Assembly: GCF_005490785.1 (NCBI RefSeq)
Contig: NZ_CP027295.1
Location: 186,001 to 250,000, forward strand
Direction: 5' to 3'
DNA from: Brachybacterium sp. SGAir0954
Lineage (GTDB): Bacteria; Actinomycetota; Actinomycetes; Actinomycetales; Dermabacteraceae
DNA: 64,000 nucleotides
The notes beneath the pieces were generated by a model that did no database searches, was not told the origin of the DNA, and saw only the letters and a program-made list of their open reading frames with translations. Shown here piece by piece: positions 8,941-20,160 of this stretch; the first letter of the stretch is position 1; every line of letters starts with the position of its first letter. Made by a program: the position numbers and the translations under genes.

Positions 8941-10104
8941 ATGGGACCGCTGACCCGACTGCTGGGCGTCCGCGTCCTCCTCGACGTCCAGTTCTGGTTC
9001 CCCACCTGGATGATCTTCCTGCTGGACCAGGGGTTCTCGCCGCTCGAGGCGGCCGCCGTGGACGCGGTGTTCAACGCGGTCGTCGTCCTCGCCGAGATCC
9101 CCCTGGGTCGCGTGGTCGACGCCATCGGCCGCAAACGCGCACTCATCGCGACGTGCGCGCTGACCTCCGTGGTCTTCGCCGGGATCGGTCTGGCGCCCAG
9201 CTTCTGGGTCATGTTCGCGATCTGGGCGCTGTGGGGCGTCCTCTGGGCGCTCGCCTCCGGGGTGGACACGACCTACGCGTGGGAGCTCGCCGATCAGCTC
9301 CCCGGCCGCTTCTCCCCCGCGCGCTACCTGGGACGGACGCGGCTGGCGGGCGGCATCGCGGGGGTGATCTCCCTGGTCACGGCCGGACTGCTGCTGGAGA
9401 TCTGGGCCCCGCTGCCGTATCTCGTCACGGCAGGGCTGGCGCTGATCGCGCTCCCCCTCGCGCTGTCGATCCCCGATGTGTCCCGGAGCGCGCAGCACCA
9501 CCTCCACGTCACCGCTCAGTCCCTCCGTGACGCGCTCCGGCATCCCGCGGTGAGGTCCGGCATCCTGCTCGCGGCGATCATCCTGACGGCCGGGGTCTCG
9601 ATCCGCATCGTGTTCCAGCCCGTCGGCCTCGGCCTGGGTTTCAGCGCCTTCGGGATCAGCATCGCCTATGGCGCCATCGCCCTCTCGGCCGCGGCCGGGG
9701 GGTGGCTGGGGAGCCGCATCGCCGCGGCCCATCGCGGCCGATGGGTCGTGCTCTCCGTGGCGCTGATGGCGGGCAGCTACCTGCTGACCGCTCTCACCAT
9801 CCACCTCGACTCCGGGTGGGCGACGATGCTCGTCGCGATCCCGGCGGGCACAGCGGCCTTCGGCATGGGCAAGACGATCACGGACATCTGGATCATCGAG
9901 TCCGTGGGCCCGCGCTGGCGGGCGACCGTGCTCTCGATCGCCTCCGCCGCGAACGGCCTCATGATGGTCGGGCTGCGCCCCGTCCTGCTGCTCACGGCGG
10001 ATTCCGCCGGGGATTCCCTCGCCTTCCTGCTCTGGGCGGCGGTGAGCGTGGGCCTCTGCCTGCTGTGCATCCCCCTCGTGCGCGCCGGCGCCCGCGCCGC
10101 CTGA
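8941..10104 (+). CDS. MFS transporter
   Basis: This 387-aa protein has about 12 hydrophobic segments and a major-facilitator motif A-like loop, GRVVDAIGRKR, between helices 2 and 3 (about residues 56-66). It begins 19 bp after the preceding gene in the same orientation, so it is probably the third gene of one transcript with the anchored binding-like protein and the CorA-like protein. Substrate unknown; efflux is usual for 12-helix actinobacterial members of this size. Confidence 0.85.
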   Translation: MGPLTRLLGVRVLLDVQFWFPTWMIFLLDQGFSPLEAAAVDAVFNAVVVLAEIPLGRVVDAIGRKRALIATCALTSVVFAGIGLAPSFWVMFAIWALWGVLWALASGVDTTYAWELADQLPGRFSPARYLGRTRLAGGIAGVISLVTAGLLLEIWAPLPYLVTAGLALIALPLALSIPDVSRSAQHHLHVTAQSLRDALRHPAVRSGILLAAIILTAGVSIRIVFQPVGLGLGFSAFGISIAYGAIALSAAAGGWLGSRIAAAHRGRWVVLSVALMAGSYLLTALTIHLDSGWATMLVAIPAGTAAFGMGKTITDIWIIESVGPRWRATVLSIASAANGLMMVGLRPVLLLTADSAGDSLAFLLWAAVSVGLCLLCIPLVRAGARAA

Positions 10105-10116
10105 CGCGAGGCCGCG

Positions 10117-10794
10117 TCACCGCCGCACGGCCCCCGGCAGCCACCGCGACCCGAGCGCCGCGAGCCACGCCGCGGCGATCCCGATCACCGCGGCGAGCAC
10201 GAGCTCGACGCCCCACAGCACGGGGCTCGGGATGCCGTGGTACACGACCATCCACTGCGCGGGGAGGATCAGCAGGAAGCCCAGCACGAGCACGTACGTC
10301 ACGGGGCTGCGGCCCCGCACGATCAGCCAGCCCAGCAGCCCCACGGCCGGGCCGAGGATCGAGAGGTCCAGCATCCGCGGGAAGGGCTGCGGCAGGTCCA
10401 GGTCGCCCCGGAGGTACGAGATCACGAGGACCGTCCCGAGCAGGACGGGCACGACGACCACCAGCACGGCGAGCGCCGCCCGCCACAGGGCGGTGGGCGC
10501 GAGCGCGAGACCGCCCGCGAGCACGAGCAGGCCGATCCCGAGCTGGACGATGCCCTGGAGCTTCAGCAGCGGGTCGTCGAAGCCGACGAACCCCACCGGG
10601 GACCACTGCGTGAGCAGGTAGGAGCCGATCACGGTCGCGACGAGGGCCATGCCGTAGCGGGCTCCGTCCCTCCGCTCGTGGCGGTCCGGCGTGGCGACAG
10701 GCGCGCCGAACTGCGGCCCGGGGAAGCCCGGAGGGGCGCCGGGCACGGCGGGCCGGGGCGCGGGGAGGCCGGGCTGGGGCTGGGTCATCGTCAC
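10117..10794 (-). CDS. Hypothetical integral membrane protein
   Basis: This 225-aa protein has a Pro/Gly-rich cytoplasmic leader (about residues 1-45) followed by five or six hydrophobic segments. There are no catalytic motifs. Such Pro-rich heads on small multi-span proteins are common in Micrococcales and are usually annotated as DUF or hypothetical membrane proteins. It is convergent with the MFS gene upstream and divergent from the thiC leader. Confidence 0.7.
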   Translation of the reverse strand: MTMTQPQPGLPAPRPAVPGAPPGFPGPQFGAPVATPDRHERRDGARYGMALVATVIGSYLLTQWSPVGFVGFDDPLLKLQGIVQLGIGLLVLAGGLALAPTALWRAALAVLVVVVPVLLGTVLVISYLRGDLDLPQPFPRMLDLSILGPAVGLLGWLIVRGRSPVTYVLVLGFLLILPAQWMVVYHGIPSPVLWGVELVLAAVIGIAAAWLAALGSRWLPGAVRR

Positions 10795-12849
<2,055 letters not shown>

Positions 12850-12918
12850 GATCCAGGGGTCCTCACCGGTGCCAGCGTCGGCAGCGATGCCCTGAACCAC
12901 CCCGCGCTGGAGTCCCCG

Positions 12919-14172
12919 TTGAGCACCTCGACCCCCACCCTGCCGCCTGCGGCCCCCGCTCCCCTGCCCCCAGGCCGGCTGCGGCTGGTCATCCTCGCGA
13001 TGGCGCTCGGCGCCTTCGCGATCGGCACCACCGAGTTCGCGTCGATGGGCCTGCTGCCGCAGATCGCGCGCTCGCTCGAGGTGAGCGTGCCGCAGGCGGG
13101 CATGCTCATCACGCTCTACGCGCTGGGCGTGGTGATCGGGGCGCCGCTCGTGACGATCGCCGCGGTGCGGGTGCCGCGGGCGAGGCTGCTGGTGGTGCTC
13201 ATCGCGCTGATCGGCCTCGGGAACCTGGCCTCGGCGATCGCCCCGAGCTTCACCGTGCTCGCCCTCGCCCGCTTCGTGGCGGGGCTGCCGCACGGCGCGT
13301 TCTTCGGGGTCTCGGCGCTCGTCGCCTCGCGCCTGTCCCCGCCGGGGCGGCGCGCCCGCTCGGTGTCCCTCGTGATGCTGGGCCTGACGATCGCGACGAT
13401 GCTCGGCGTGCCGGCGTCGACGGCGCTCGGGCAGTCGGTGGGCTGGCGCTCGGCGTACGTGATCGTGGTGGTGCTCGCGGCGGCGTCGACCCTCGCGATC
13501 TGGCGCCTGGTGCCGGAGCCGGAGGGCTCCACGGGCACCGGCTCGATCCGCGGGGAGCTGGGAGCGCTGCGCCGCGGCCAGGTGTGGTTCGGGCTCGGGA
13601 TCGGCGCGATCGGTTTCGGCGGCATGTTCGCGGTGTACAGCTACGTGGGCGAGATCGTGCCGGGTGTGATGGGCCTCGGCGAGCGCGCCGTGCCGATCGC
13701 GCTGTTCGTGTTCGGCGTGGGCATGACGGTGGGCAATGTGATCGCGGGCCGGCTCGCGGATCGCAGCATCTACGGGACGATCCTCCTGGGCCTCGTGGGC
13801 ATGGCGATCACGCTCGCAATCTTCGCCCTGGTCGCCCAGCACGCGATCGCGGGGATGGCTCTGCTGTTCGCGATCGCGGTGACCTCGCAGCTCATGGGCC
13901 CGTCGCTGCAGCTGTTCCTGCTCGACGCCTCCCCGGACGCCCCCTCGCTCGCCGCGGCCCTGCACCACTCCGCGCTGAACATCGGCAACTCGCTCGGGGC
14001 GGCGCTCGGCGCGGCGGTGCTCGCGGCGGGCTGGGGCCTGCTCGCCCCGGCGTGGACCGGCGTGGTCCTCGCGGTGCTGGGCCTCGGGATCGCGGGCGCG
14101 TCGCTGTGGGTGCACCGCCGCTCCGTCGCGGCGACCGTGGCTGAGGACGCCCCGGTGCCGATGGCCTGCTGA
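12919..14172 (+). CDS. MFS transporter, AraJ/DHA1 type
   Basis: This 417-aa 12-helix exporter has the DHA1 block GTTEFASMGLLPQIA in helix 1 and PHGAFFGVSALVA in helix 4, which is typical of the AraJ/PbuE-like subgroup. The TTG start follows GGAG at about 8 nt and is preceded by only 69 bp after thiC, so it may share the thiC transcript. The N-terminal 20 residues are Pro/Ala-rich. The substrate cannot be assigned; purine or sugar-like exporters occur in this subgroup. Confidence 0.88.
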   Translation: MSTSTPTLPPAAPAPLPPGRLRLVILAMALGAFAIGTTEFASMGLLPQIARSLEVSVPQAGMLITLYALGVVIGAPLVTIAAVRVPRARLLVVLIALIGLGNLASAIAPSFTVLALARFVAGLPHGAFFGVSALVASRLSPPGRRARSVSLVMLGLTIATMLGVPASTALGQSVGWRSAYVIVVVLAAASTLAIWRLVPEPEGSTGTGSIRGELGALRRGQVWFGLGIGAIGFGGMFAVYSYVGEIVPGVMGLGERAVPIALFVFGVGMTVGNVIAGRLADRSIYGTILLGLVGMAITLAIFALVAQHAIAGMALLFAIAVTSQLMGPSLQLFLLDASPDAPSLAAALHHSALNIGNSLGAALGAAVLAAGWGLLAPAWTGVVLAVLGLGIAGASLWVHRRSVAATVAEDAPVPMAC

Positions 14173-14251
14173 GTCAGTCCCGCGGGGGTGCCGCCCGATA
14201 TCTCGGGACAGGCTCGACAGGAGACCTCGCTCACCGCACAGGACGAGCCCC

Positions 14252-15173
14252 ATGAGCACCACCCCGCTGTCCCGTCGCGCCCTTGTGCGCGGCGCCGCCT
14301 GGACCCTCCCCACCGCCCTCGCCGCCACGGCCGCACCCGCCGTCGCGGCGAGCGCCGCCTGCCCCTCGACCGCCGCGATCGATGCGCTGTTCGCGGCCCG
14401 CCAGCAGGAGGTCTCCGCGTACGACGGCTGCGCCGGCACCACGCGCCCCACCTTCACGATCTGGTACGACGGCCCCGGCGGCGTGAACGGCTACCTCCAG
14501 AACGCGAACATCAACGTGCGCAACCAGAACCTCTGCGCGATCGACACGACCGCCTACCCGCTCGCCTTCAGCGTCGACATCGTCAACCTCTCCGGCCCGG
14601 ACCGGAACCCCGGCGGGGCGACCACGCTCCAGCGCAGCATCACCGCGACCAACAGCGACGGCTACCTCAGCCCGCTCAGCCGGCCCGGCGTGCGCACCTC
14701 GGGCGTGAAGACGGAGAGCACCTGGGAGGCCGTGGGGTCGGAGACCGTCGCGGGCGCCTCCCGGACCGTCCACTCGGCCCGCTGGAACGTGGTGAGCGCG
14801 TGCTCGGTGAACGCCGGTGAGGACATCGACCTGCAGATCTCGTGGGCGGACGGCCGCACCTCCTCCGGGCGCCTCACGGACGCGGTGCGGCTCGTGCCGC
14901 TCGGCATGGCCGCCCCGCAGTGGGGGGGAGGTCACCGGCGCCTCCTCGGCCGAGTGCGCGAGCGCCTACGCGCACGACGCCGCGAAAGTGCAGCAGTGGT
15001 ACGCGAACGGCGACGGGTGCAGCCCGAACATCCGCTGGGAGGTCGCGCCCTCCGTCACCACGACCCGGTTCTCGACGACCTCCGGGTACATCCGCACGCC
15101 GATCTCCTGCGGCACGGGCCTCTGGTCGAGCGAGGCGAAGGTCTTCACCCCCACGCACGACGGGATCTACTGA
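14252..15173 (+). pseudogene. Tat-exported secreted protein interrupted by a +1 frameshift in a G7 run
   Basis: The first frame encodes a twin-arginine signal (SRRALVRGAAW near residues 7-17, AxA cleavage region near 33) and a secreted domain. At 14922-14928 there is a run of seven G. The original frame degenerates into an Arg-rich tail there, while the frame one base over continues smoothly (GGEVTGASSAEC onward) to a stop at 15171-15173. Removing one G restores a single protein of about 306 aa. The downstream part has paired cysteines and ends in HDGIY. I do not recognise the family. The frameshift may be a sequencing error, slippage/phase variation or a recent mutation. Confidence 0.75.
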
Positions 15174-15182
15174 CGCTCCCGC

Positions 15183-16562
15183 TCATCCCAGCGCCGCGGC
15201 CTGCAGCCGCTCGGCGGCACGCCGGTGGGCGGTGAGGACCTCCGCGAGGGCGGGGGCGACGGGCTCCCCGTCCCGCACGAGCACCCGTCCCGCGACGAGT
15301 GTGTGCCAGGCACGGGCGGGGCCCGTGCGCAGCCACCCCTCGACCGGATCGGTGAGCGCCCCGGCGAGCGCGACCGGGTGCGTCTCCCACACGACGAGGT
15401 CCGCGCAGGCCCCGGGCCTCAGGTGGCCGATCTCGTCCTCCCAGCCCAGGCAGGCGGCGCTGCCGCGGGTCGCGAGGTCCAGCGCGTCGCGGGCCCGCAT
15501 CGAGGCCGGGCCGTTGCGCAGCCGCCCCAGCAGCAGCGCGTTGCGGGTCTCCATCCACATCGAGGCGCTGTCCGTGGAGGCGGAGCCGTCGCAGCCGAGC
15601 CCCACCGTCAGCCCGAGCTCCCGCCAGCGCAGCGCGTCCATGGTGCCGTGGCCGATCATCATGTTCGAGCTCGGGCACTGGGTGGCGCCCACCCCGGCAC
15701 GGCCCAGGCGGGCGACCTCCTCCTCGGAGGGGTAGATGAAGTGAGCGAGCCAGGTGCGCTCCCCCGCCCAGCCCACCCGCTCGAGGTACTCGACCGGGCG
15801 GCAGCCGTAGACCTCGGCGCAGTAGTCGTCCTCGTCGTGGTCCTCCGCGAGGTGGGTGTGCAGGCGCACGCCGGTGCGCTCGGAGAGCTCCGCGGAGGAG
15901 ACCATGATCCGCTCGGAGACGGAGAACGGGGAGCAGGGGGCGAGGGCGACGCGCGTCATGGCGCCGGGTGCGGGGTCGTGGTGCGCGGCGATCGCGGCCT
16001 CGGCGTCCGCCATGATCGTGTCGTGGTCCTGGACGACGGAGGCCGGGGGCAGACCGCCGTCCTCGACGGAGCGTGTCATGGAGCCGCGGGTCGCGACGAA
16101 GCGGAAGCCGAGCGTGCGTGCCGCCCGCACCTGCGCGTCGAGGAAGCCGGGGCGGGGGTGGACGTACAGGTGGTCGGAGCTCGTGGTGCAGCCGCCCATG
16201 AGCAGCTCGACGATCGCGACGTAGGTGGAGACCTCGACGTCGTCCACGTCCAGCTGCGCCCACACCGGGTACAGCGCGGTGAGCCAGTCGAAGAGGCTTC
16301 CGTTGATCGCGGGCGCGTAGGCGCGCGTGAGGTTCTGGTACATGTGGTGGTGCGTGTTGATCAGCCCTGGCGTGACGAGCCGGCCGCCGGCGTCGATGCG
16401 CGCGGCGGCGGCCGGCAGCGGGTCCGCGGGTCCGCCCACCGCCGCGACCCGGCCGTCCCGCAGGGCGATCCAGCCGCCGGGGATCTCGAGATCGCGGTCG
16501 ACGACGAGGTGCGCGCCGTGCACGAGGGTGTCGCAGGGGGCGGGGACGGGGGTCGGGCTCAT
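15183..16562 (-). CDS. Amidohydrolase, 8-oxoguanine deaminase-like
   Basis: This 459-aa enzyme belongs to the metal-dependent amidohydrolase superfamily and resembles 8-oxoguanine deaminases, which convert 8-oxoguanine to urate with release of ammonia. Seen motifs are the metal site NTHHHMYQN, HTHLAED, and LGCDGSASTDS late in the barrel. It is last in the importer/FAD-subunit operon, 75 bp after the xanthine dehydrogenase FAD subunit. Its product would enter the urate pathway encoded to the right. Other aminohydrolases of this family (guanine, S-adenosylhomocysteine-type) cannot be excluded. Confidence 0.85.
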   Translation of the reverse strand: MSPTPVPAPCDTLVHGAHLVVDRDLEIPGGWIALRDGRVAAVGGPADPLPAAAARIDAGGRLVTPGLINTHHHMYQNLTRAYAPAINGSLFDWLTALYPVWAQLDVDDVEVSTYVAIVELLMGGCTTSSDHLYVHPRPGFLDAQVRAARTLGFRFVATRGSMTRSVEDGGLPPASVVQDHDTIMADAEAAIAAHHDPAPGAMTRVALAPCSPFSVSERIMVSSAELSERTGVRLHTHLAEDHDEDDYCAEVYGCRPVEYLERVGWAGERTWLAHFIYPSEEEVARLGRAGVGATQCPSSNMMIGHGTMDALRWRELGLTVGLGCDGSASTDSASMWMETRNALLLGRLRNGPASMRARDALDLATRGSAACLGWEDEIGHLRPGACADLVVWETHPVALAGALTDPVEGWLRTGPARAWHTLVAGRVLVRDGEPVAPALAEVLTAHRRAAERLQAAALG

Positions 16563-16637
16563 GATGATCCTCCTGGGACGGGGTGGTGGAGTCGCCGGGA
16601 CGGCGCGCGCGATGCGCGCGGCACACGGGCCGACGAC

Positions 16638-17573
16638 TCAGCGCAGGTGACCGCCGGGCCCCTCGAGCGGGTGCCGGGCCTCTCGCGGCGCGACGGGCGG
16701 GGCGGAGAGCTCCGCGGTGATCTCGCGGGCGAGCAGCAGGGTCATGTCGTGGCGCCAGGCGGGATGGCCGTGCACGTCGTCGTGGAACAGCCCCGGCGGG
16801 ACCGCGGCCTCGACGAGCGCCCCGACCTGCTCCCCGCTCGCGCCGAGCGGCACCGTGAGCTGCACGGGACGCACGGTCGCGGCGGTGACCGTGAGCCGCA
16901 GGGACCCGTCCCCGAGGTCGCGGCCGATCAGCAGCACGCCCGAGCGGCCCAGGTTCGACAGCGACAGCCGCCGGAACGCGATGCGGGAGGCGAGCGACGC
17001 GGCCGGGACGTGGAAGGAGCGGATCAGCTCGCCGGGAGCGAGCGCGGTGCGGCCGTCCCCCACCACGAGCGCGGCGACGGGCAGCGTGCGCCGGGCGCCG
17101 CCGCGGCCCCACAGCGTCGCCGTCGCGTCGAGCCCCGTCAGCAGCGAGGTCATGGGCCCCGCCGGGAGCGCGGTCGCCACGTTCCCGCCGACGGTGGACG
17201 TGTTCCAGATCTTGAAGGAGGCGACGAAGGCGTCGCAGCAGGGGCGGATCAGCGCCGTCGCGGGCCAGCGCCCCGCGGAGGGGAAGCCGGGTCGCCGCGG
17301 CTGGTGCGCGGTGCCGGGCCGCAGCAGCGCGTAGGGCGCCTCGCTCCCCGGCAGCGCGTACAGCTCGGCGATCGTGCAGGTCGCGGCGATCTCGAGGCCG
17401 TCCTCCCGCACCGTCCAGGGCTCCCATCCGGACCGGCTCAGGTCCAGGAGCCGGCGGAGGGTCGAGCTGCCGTAGGAGAACAGGACGGTGCCGCCCGCGA
17501 GCCAGGCGTCGCCGTCGGTGAACTCGTCCGGGTCCGTGGTCGCGAGGACCTGCTCGACGGTGCCGAGGTCCAT
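16638..17573 (-). CDS. Xanthine dehydrogenase FAD-binding subunit
   Basis: This 311-aa protein resembles the CoxM/XdhB family, which passes electrons from the iron-sulphur subunit to NAD. The FAD-binding features are the N-terminal AWLAGGT and the central STVGGNVATALPAG, corresponding to the family's TIGGNI.. loop. The start at 17573 is an ATG 5 bp after the permease stop. It is encoded in the transporter operon and not beside the molybdopterin subunit, which lies 4.6 kb away. Confidence 0.88.
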   Translation of the reverse strand: MDLGTVEQVLATTDPDEFTDGDAWLAGGTVLFSYGSSTLRRLLDLSRSGWEPWTVREDGLEIAATCTIAELYALPGSEAPYALLRPGTAHQPRRPGFPSAGRWPATALIRPCCDAFVASFKIWNTSTVGGNVATALPAGPMTSLLTGLDATATLWGRGGARRTLPVAALVVGDGRTALAPGELIRSFHVPAASLASRIAFRRLSLSNLGRSGVLLIGRDLGDGSLRLTVTAATVRPVQLTVPLGASGEQVGALVEAAVPPGLFHDDVHGHPAWRHDMTLLLAREITAELSAPPVAPREARHPLEGPGGHLR

Positions 17574-17578
17574 CGCGC

Positions 17579-18370
17579 TCAGGCCGCCGTGCCCATGCGG
17601 CGCAGCACGAGCCGCTCGAGGGCGGAGACGATCCCGTACAGCAGCAGCGACGCGAGGGTCACGACCACCACGGACGCCCACACGGACTCGTAGCGGGCGC
17701 GGGAGACGTCGGAGACGATCTGGTAGCCGATGCCCTGGCCCGTCGCGAGCCACTCCGCGAGCAGGGCTCCGGTCAGGGCTCCGGGGATCGAGATCCGCAG
17801 CGCCGTGAAGAAGGCCGGCAGCGACGCGGGCAGCGCCACCTTCCGGAAGGCCGCGAGGCGGCTGCCGCCGAACACGCCCACCACGTCGAGCATCGCCGGG
17901 GAGGCGGAGCGCAGACCCAGCACGAGCGTGACCAGCGCCGGGAAGAGCACCACGATCCCGCCCATGGCGCCCACGGTCGCGGTCCCGCGGCCGAACACCA
18001 GGATGAGGATCGGCGCCATCGCGACCAGCGGCACCGAGCGCAGCAGCATGGCCAGCGGCATGAGCGCGTCCTCGACCCCGCGCACGAGGGTGAACAGGGC
18101 GGCGACGACGAGCGCCACGGCGAGGCCGCACACGAAGCCGAGAGCGGCGTCGGCGAGGGTGTGCTGGAGGTTGCCGAGAGCGGCGGCGCGGTGCTCGGCG
18201 GCGTCCTCGTCGAGCGCGAGGTACGCCCACACGTCCAGCGGTCCCTTGCCGATGAAGCTCGAGACGTCCAGCACGCGCAGACCGGCCGCCCAGACGGCGA
18301 CGACGACGGCGAGCGAGACGAGGACCCCGAGCGTGGAGCGGGAGACGTCCTTGAGGGCCTGGACGGTCAT
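17579..18370 (-). CDS. ABC transporter permease, NitT/TauT (SsuC) type, second copy
   Basis: This 263-aa protein with about six membrane helices carries the BPD_transp_1 coupling loop (GVFGGSRLAAFRKVALP near residue 165). Its ATG overlaps the stop of the upstream permease. Two non-identical permeases with one ATPase and one binding protein make a heterodimeric importer of the NMT1/THI5 or sulfonate class. Context suggests a purine or purine breakdown product as substrate. Confidence 0.9.
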   Translation of the reverse strand: MTVQALKDVSRSTLGVLVSLAVVVAVWAAGLRVLDVSSFIGKGPLDVWAYLALDEDAAEHRAAALGNLQHTLADAALGFVCGLAVALVVAALFTLVRGVEDALMPLAMLLRSVPLVAMAPILILVFGRGTATVGAMGGIVVLFPALVTLVLGLRSASPAMLDVVGVFGGSRLAAFRKVALPASLPAFFTALRISIPGALTGALLAEWLATGQGIGYQIVSDVSRARYESVWASVVVVTLASLLLYGIVSALERLVLRRMGTAA

Positions 18371-19266
18371 GACCGTCCTCCTTCCGTGCCGGTGGACCAG
18401 GGGGTGACGACGCGCGCCACGAGCGCGAGCAGGGCGAAGGCGGCGCCGGCGAGGAGACCGCAGACGATCGCCACGCCCCACACCCGCTCGATCTCGAGGG
18501 ACTGCTGGGCGTTGACCATCGCCGGGCCGAGGCCCCGGTCCACGCCGCCCACGTACTCGCCGAGCACCGCTCCCAGCAGCGCGCCGGGCGCCGCGATCCG
18601 CAGCGAGGTGAGCACGCCGGGCAGCGCGGCGACGATCTGCACCTTCCGCAGCTGGGTGAGGCGGGTGCCGCCGTAGACGGTGACGACGTCGAGGGCGGAG
18701 CGGTCCGCCGCCCGCAGGCCCATGATCGAGCCGACGAGGGTCGTGAAGAAGACCGAGAGCCCCGCGAGCACCACGGCGGTCCCCGAGGGGGCGCCGCTCT
18801 CCGGCGGGCCCAGCACGATGAAGACGATCGGGCCGATCGCGACGAGCGGCAGGCAGTAGCTGACGACGCCCAGCTGGGTGATGACCCGCTCGAGGGCGGG
18901 CACCACCATGACGAGCCCGGCGAGCAGCAGCGCGAGCGCATTCCCGCCGAGGTAGCCGAGTCCGGCCTCGGCGAGGGTGACCGAGGCGTTGCGGGCGTAG
19001 TAGACCGGTCCGTCGGCGACGAGCTGGGCGAGGATCGCCCCGGGCGTGGGGATCGCGCCGCCTCCGGCCGCACCCACCCCGGAGAGCAGGGTCGCCGCGA
19101 GGATCCACCACACGGCGAGGGTCGCGAGGACGCCGATCGCGCCGATCGCCCAGCGCGGCAGGGGCCGGCGGTCGGCGGTGCGTCCCGCGCGGCGGGAGCG
19201 GCGGCCCTCCGCGGGGCCGGCGGGCGACGCGGGCGGGGCCGGCGTCGCGGGGGTCGTGGTCGTCAT
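18367..19266 (-). CDS. ABC transporter permease, NitT/TauT (SsuC) type, first copy
   Basis: This 299-aa protein has a Pro/Ala-rich cytoplasmic head with basic residues, then about six membrane helices and the coupling loop VYGGTRLTQLRKVQIVAALP. An upstream in-frame start at 19359 would add 31 Arg-rich residues overlapping the ATPase gene; I prefer 19266 because the extra stretch looks non-coding. It overlaps the second permease by 4 bp. Confidence 0.88.
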   Translation of the reverse strand: MTTTTPATPAPPASPAGPAEGRRSRRAGRTADRRPLPRWAIGAIGVLATLAVWWILAATLLSGVGAAGGGAIPTPGAILAQLVADGPVYYARNASVTLAEAGLGYLGGNALALLLAGLVMVVPALERVITQLGVVSYCLPLVAIGPIVFIVLGPPESGAPSGTAVVLAGLSVFFTTLVGSIMGLRAADRSALDVVTVYGGTRLTQLRKVQIVAALPGVLTSLRIAAPGALLGAVLGEYVGGVDRGLGPAMVNAQQSLEIERVWGVAIVCGLLAGAAFALLALVARVVTPWSTGTEGGRS

Positions 19267-19310
19267 GGGGTCCGTGTCCTTCCGTCGTCCGTCATCCGTC
19301 GGGCCGGCGC

Positions 19311-20135
19311 TCAGGCGGCCGCGGGGGCGCCGAAGAGGACCTCGGAGGCGTGGTCGCACAGGGCGTGGAACTCCGGGGTGCGCATCATCTCCGGGGTGCG
19401 CGGCCGCGGCAGGTCCACGTCGAAGACCTCGACGATGCGCCCGGGCCGGGCGCTCATCACGGCGACCTGGTCGGAGAGGAACACGGCCTCGGAGATGCCG
19501 TGGGTGACCATGAGGGTGGTCGCCGGCTTCTCCGTCCAGATCCGCAGCAGCTCGAGGTTCAGGCGCTGCCGGGTCATGTCGTCGAGGGCGCCGAACGGCT
19601 CGTCCAGCAGCAGCACCTCGGGCCGGACGACGAGCGCCCGCGCGATCGAGACCCGCTGGCGCATGCCGCCGGAGAGCTGACCGGGCTTCGCGCGCTCGAA
19701 GCCGCGCAGGCCCACGAGGTCGATGAGGTCGTCGATGTAGGGCTCGTTCTCGAGCTTCCCCGCGACCTCGAGGGCGAGGCGGATGTTCGCGCGGACGCTG
19801 CGCCAGGGCAGCAGCGCGGAGTCCTGGAAGGCGATCCCGAGGCGGGCGCTCGCCCGCAGCTGCTCGGGGCTCAGGCCGTCGACCATGGCGGTGCCGGCCG
19901 TCGGCGTCTCGAGCCCCGCGAGGATCCGCAGGATCGTGGACTTCCCGCAGCCCGAGGGGCCCAGCAGGGAGAGGAAGGAGCCGCGCTCGGTCGCGAGGTC
20001 GGTGTCCTGGAAGGCGGTGACCGCGCGGCGGCCGGAGCCGTAGGTCTTGCTCAGCCCGGAGAGGTCGATGCCGGTCGCGCCGGGGCGGGGCGCGGTCGTG
20101 CCGGCGGTGGGACGGGGGTCGATCGGCGTGCTCAT
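19311..20135 (-). CDS. ABC transporter ATPase, SsuB/TauB type
   Basis: This 274-aa single nucleotide-binding domain has Walker [10 protein letters not shown] near residue 58, the Q-loop [12 protein letters not shown], signature LSGGMRQRV near 156, Walker [13 protein letters not shown] and the H-loop in VTHGISEAV. These are hallmarks of the nitrate/taurine/sulfonate subfamily. It lies between the lipoprotein gene (25 bp gap) and the permeases (44 bp gap). Confidence 0.95.
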   Translation of the reverse strand: MSTPIDPRPTAGTTAPRPGATGIDLSGLSKTYGSGRRAVTAFQDTDLATERGSFLSLLGPSGCGKSTILRILAGLETPTAGTAMVDGLSPEQLRASARLGIAFQDSALLPWRSVRANIRLALEVAGKLENEPYIDDLIDLVGLRGFERAKPGQLSGGMRQRVSIARALVVRPEVLLLDEPFGALDDMTRQRLNLELLRIWTEKPATTLMVTHGISEAVFLSDQVAVMSARPGRIVEVFDVDLPRPRTPEMMRTPEFHALCDHASEVLFGAPAAA

Positions 20136-20160
20136 GGTGGGCCTTCCGGGGAGTGCGGTG

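Noticed and set aside
14194-14207. CCCGATATCTCGGG inverted repeat after the MFS gene
   Set aside because: The stem is only 5 bp with no supporting context; too weak to call a terminator or operator.
19266-19359. Longer N-terminus of the first importer permease
   Set aside because: The extra 31 residues are Arg/Pro-rich, overlap the ATPase gene by 49 bp and add no recognisable feature.
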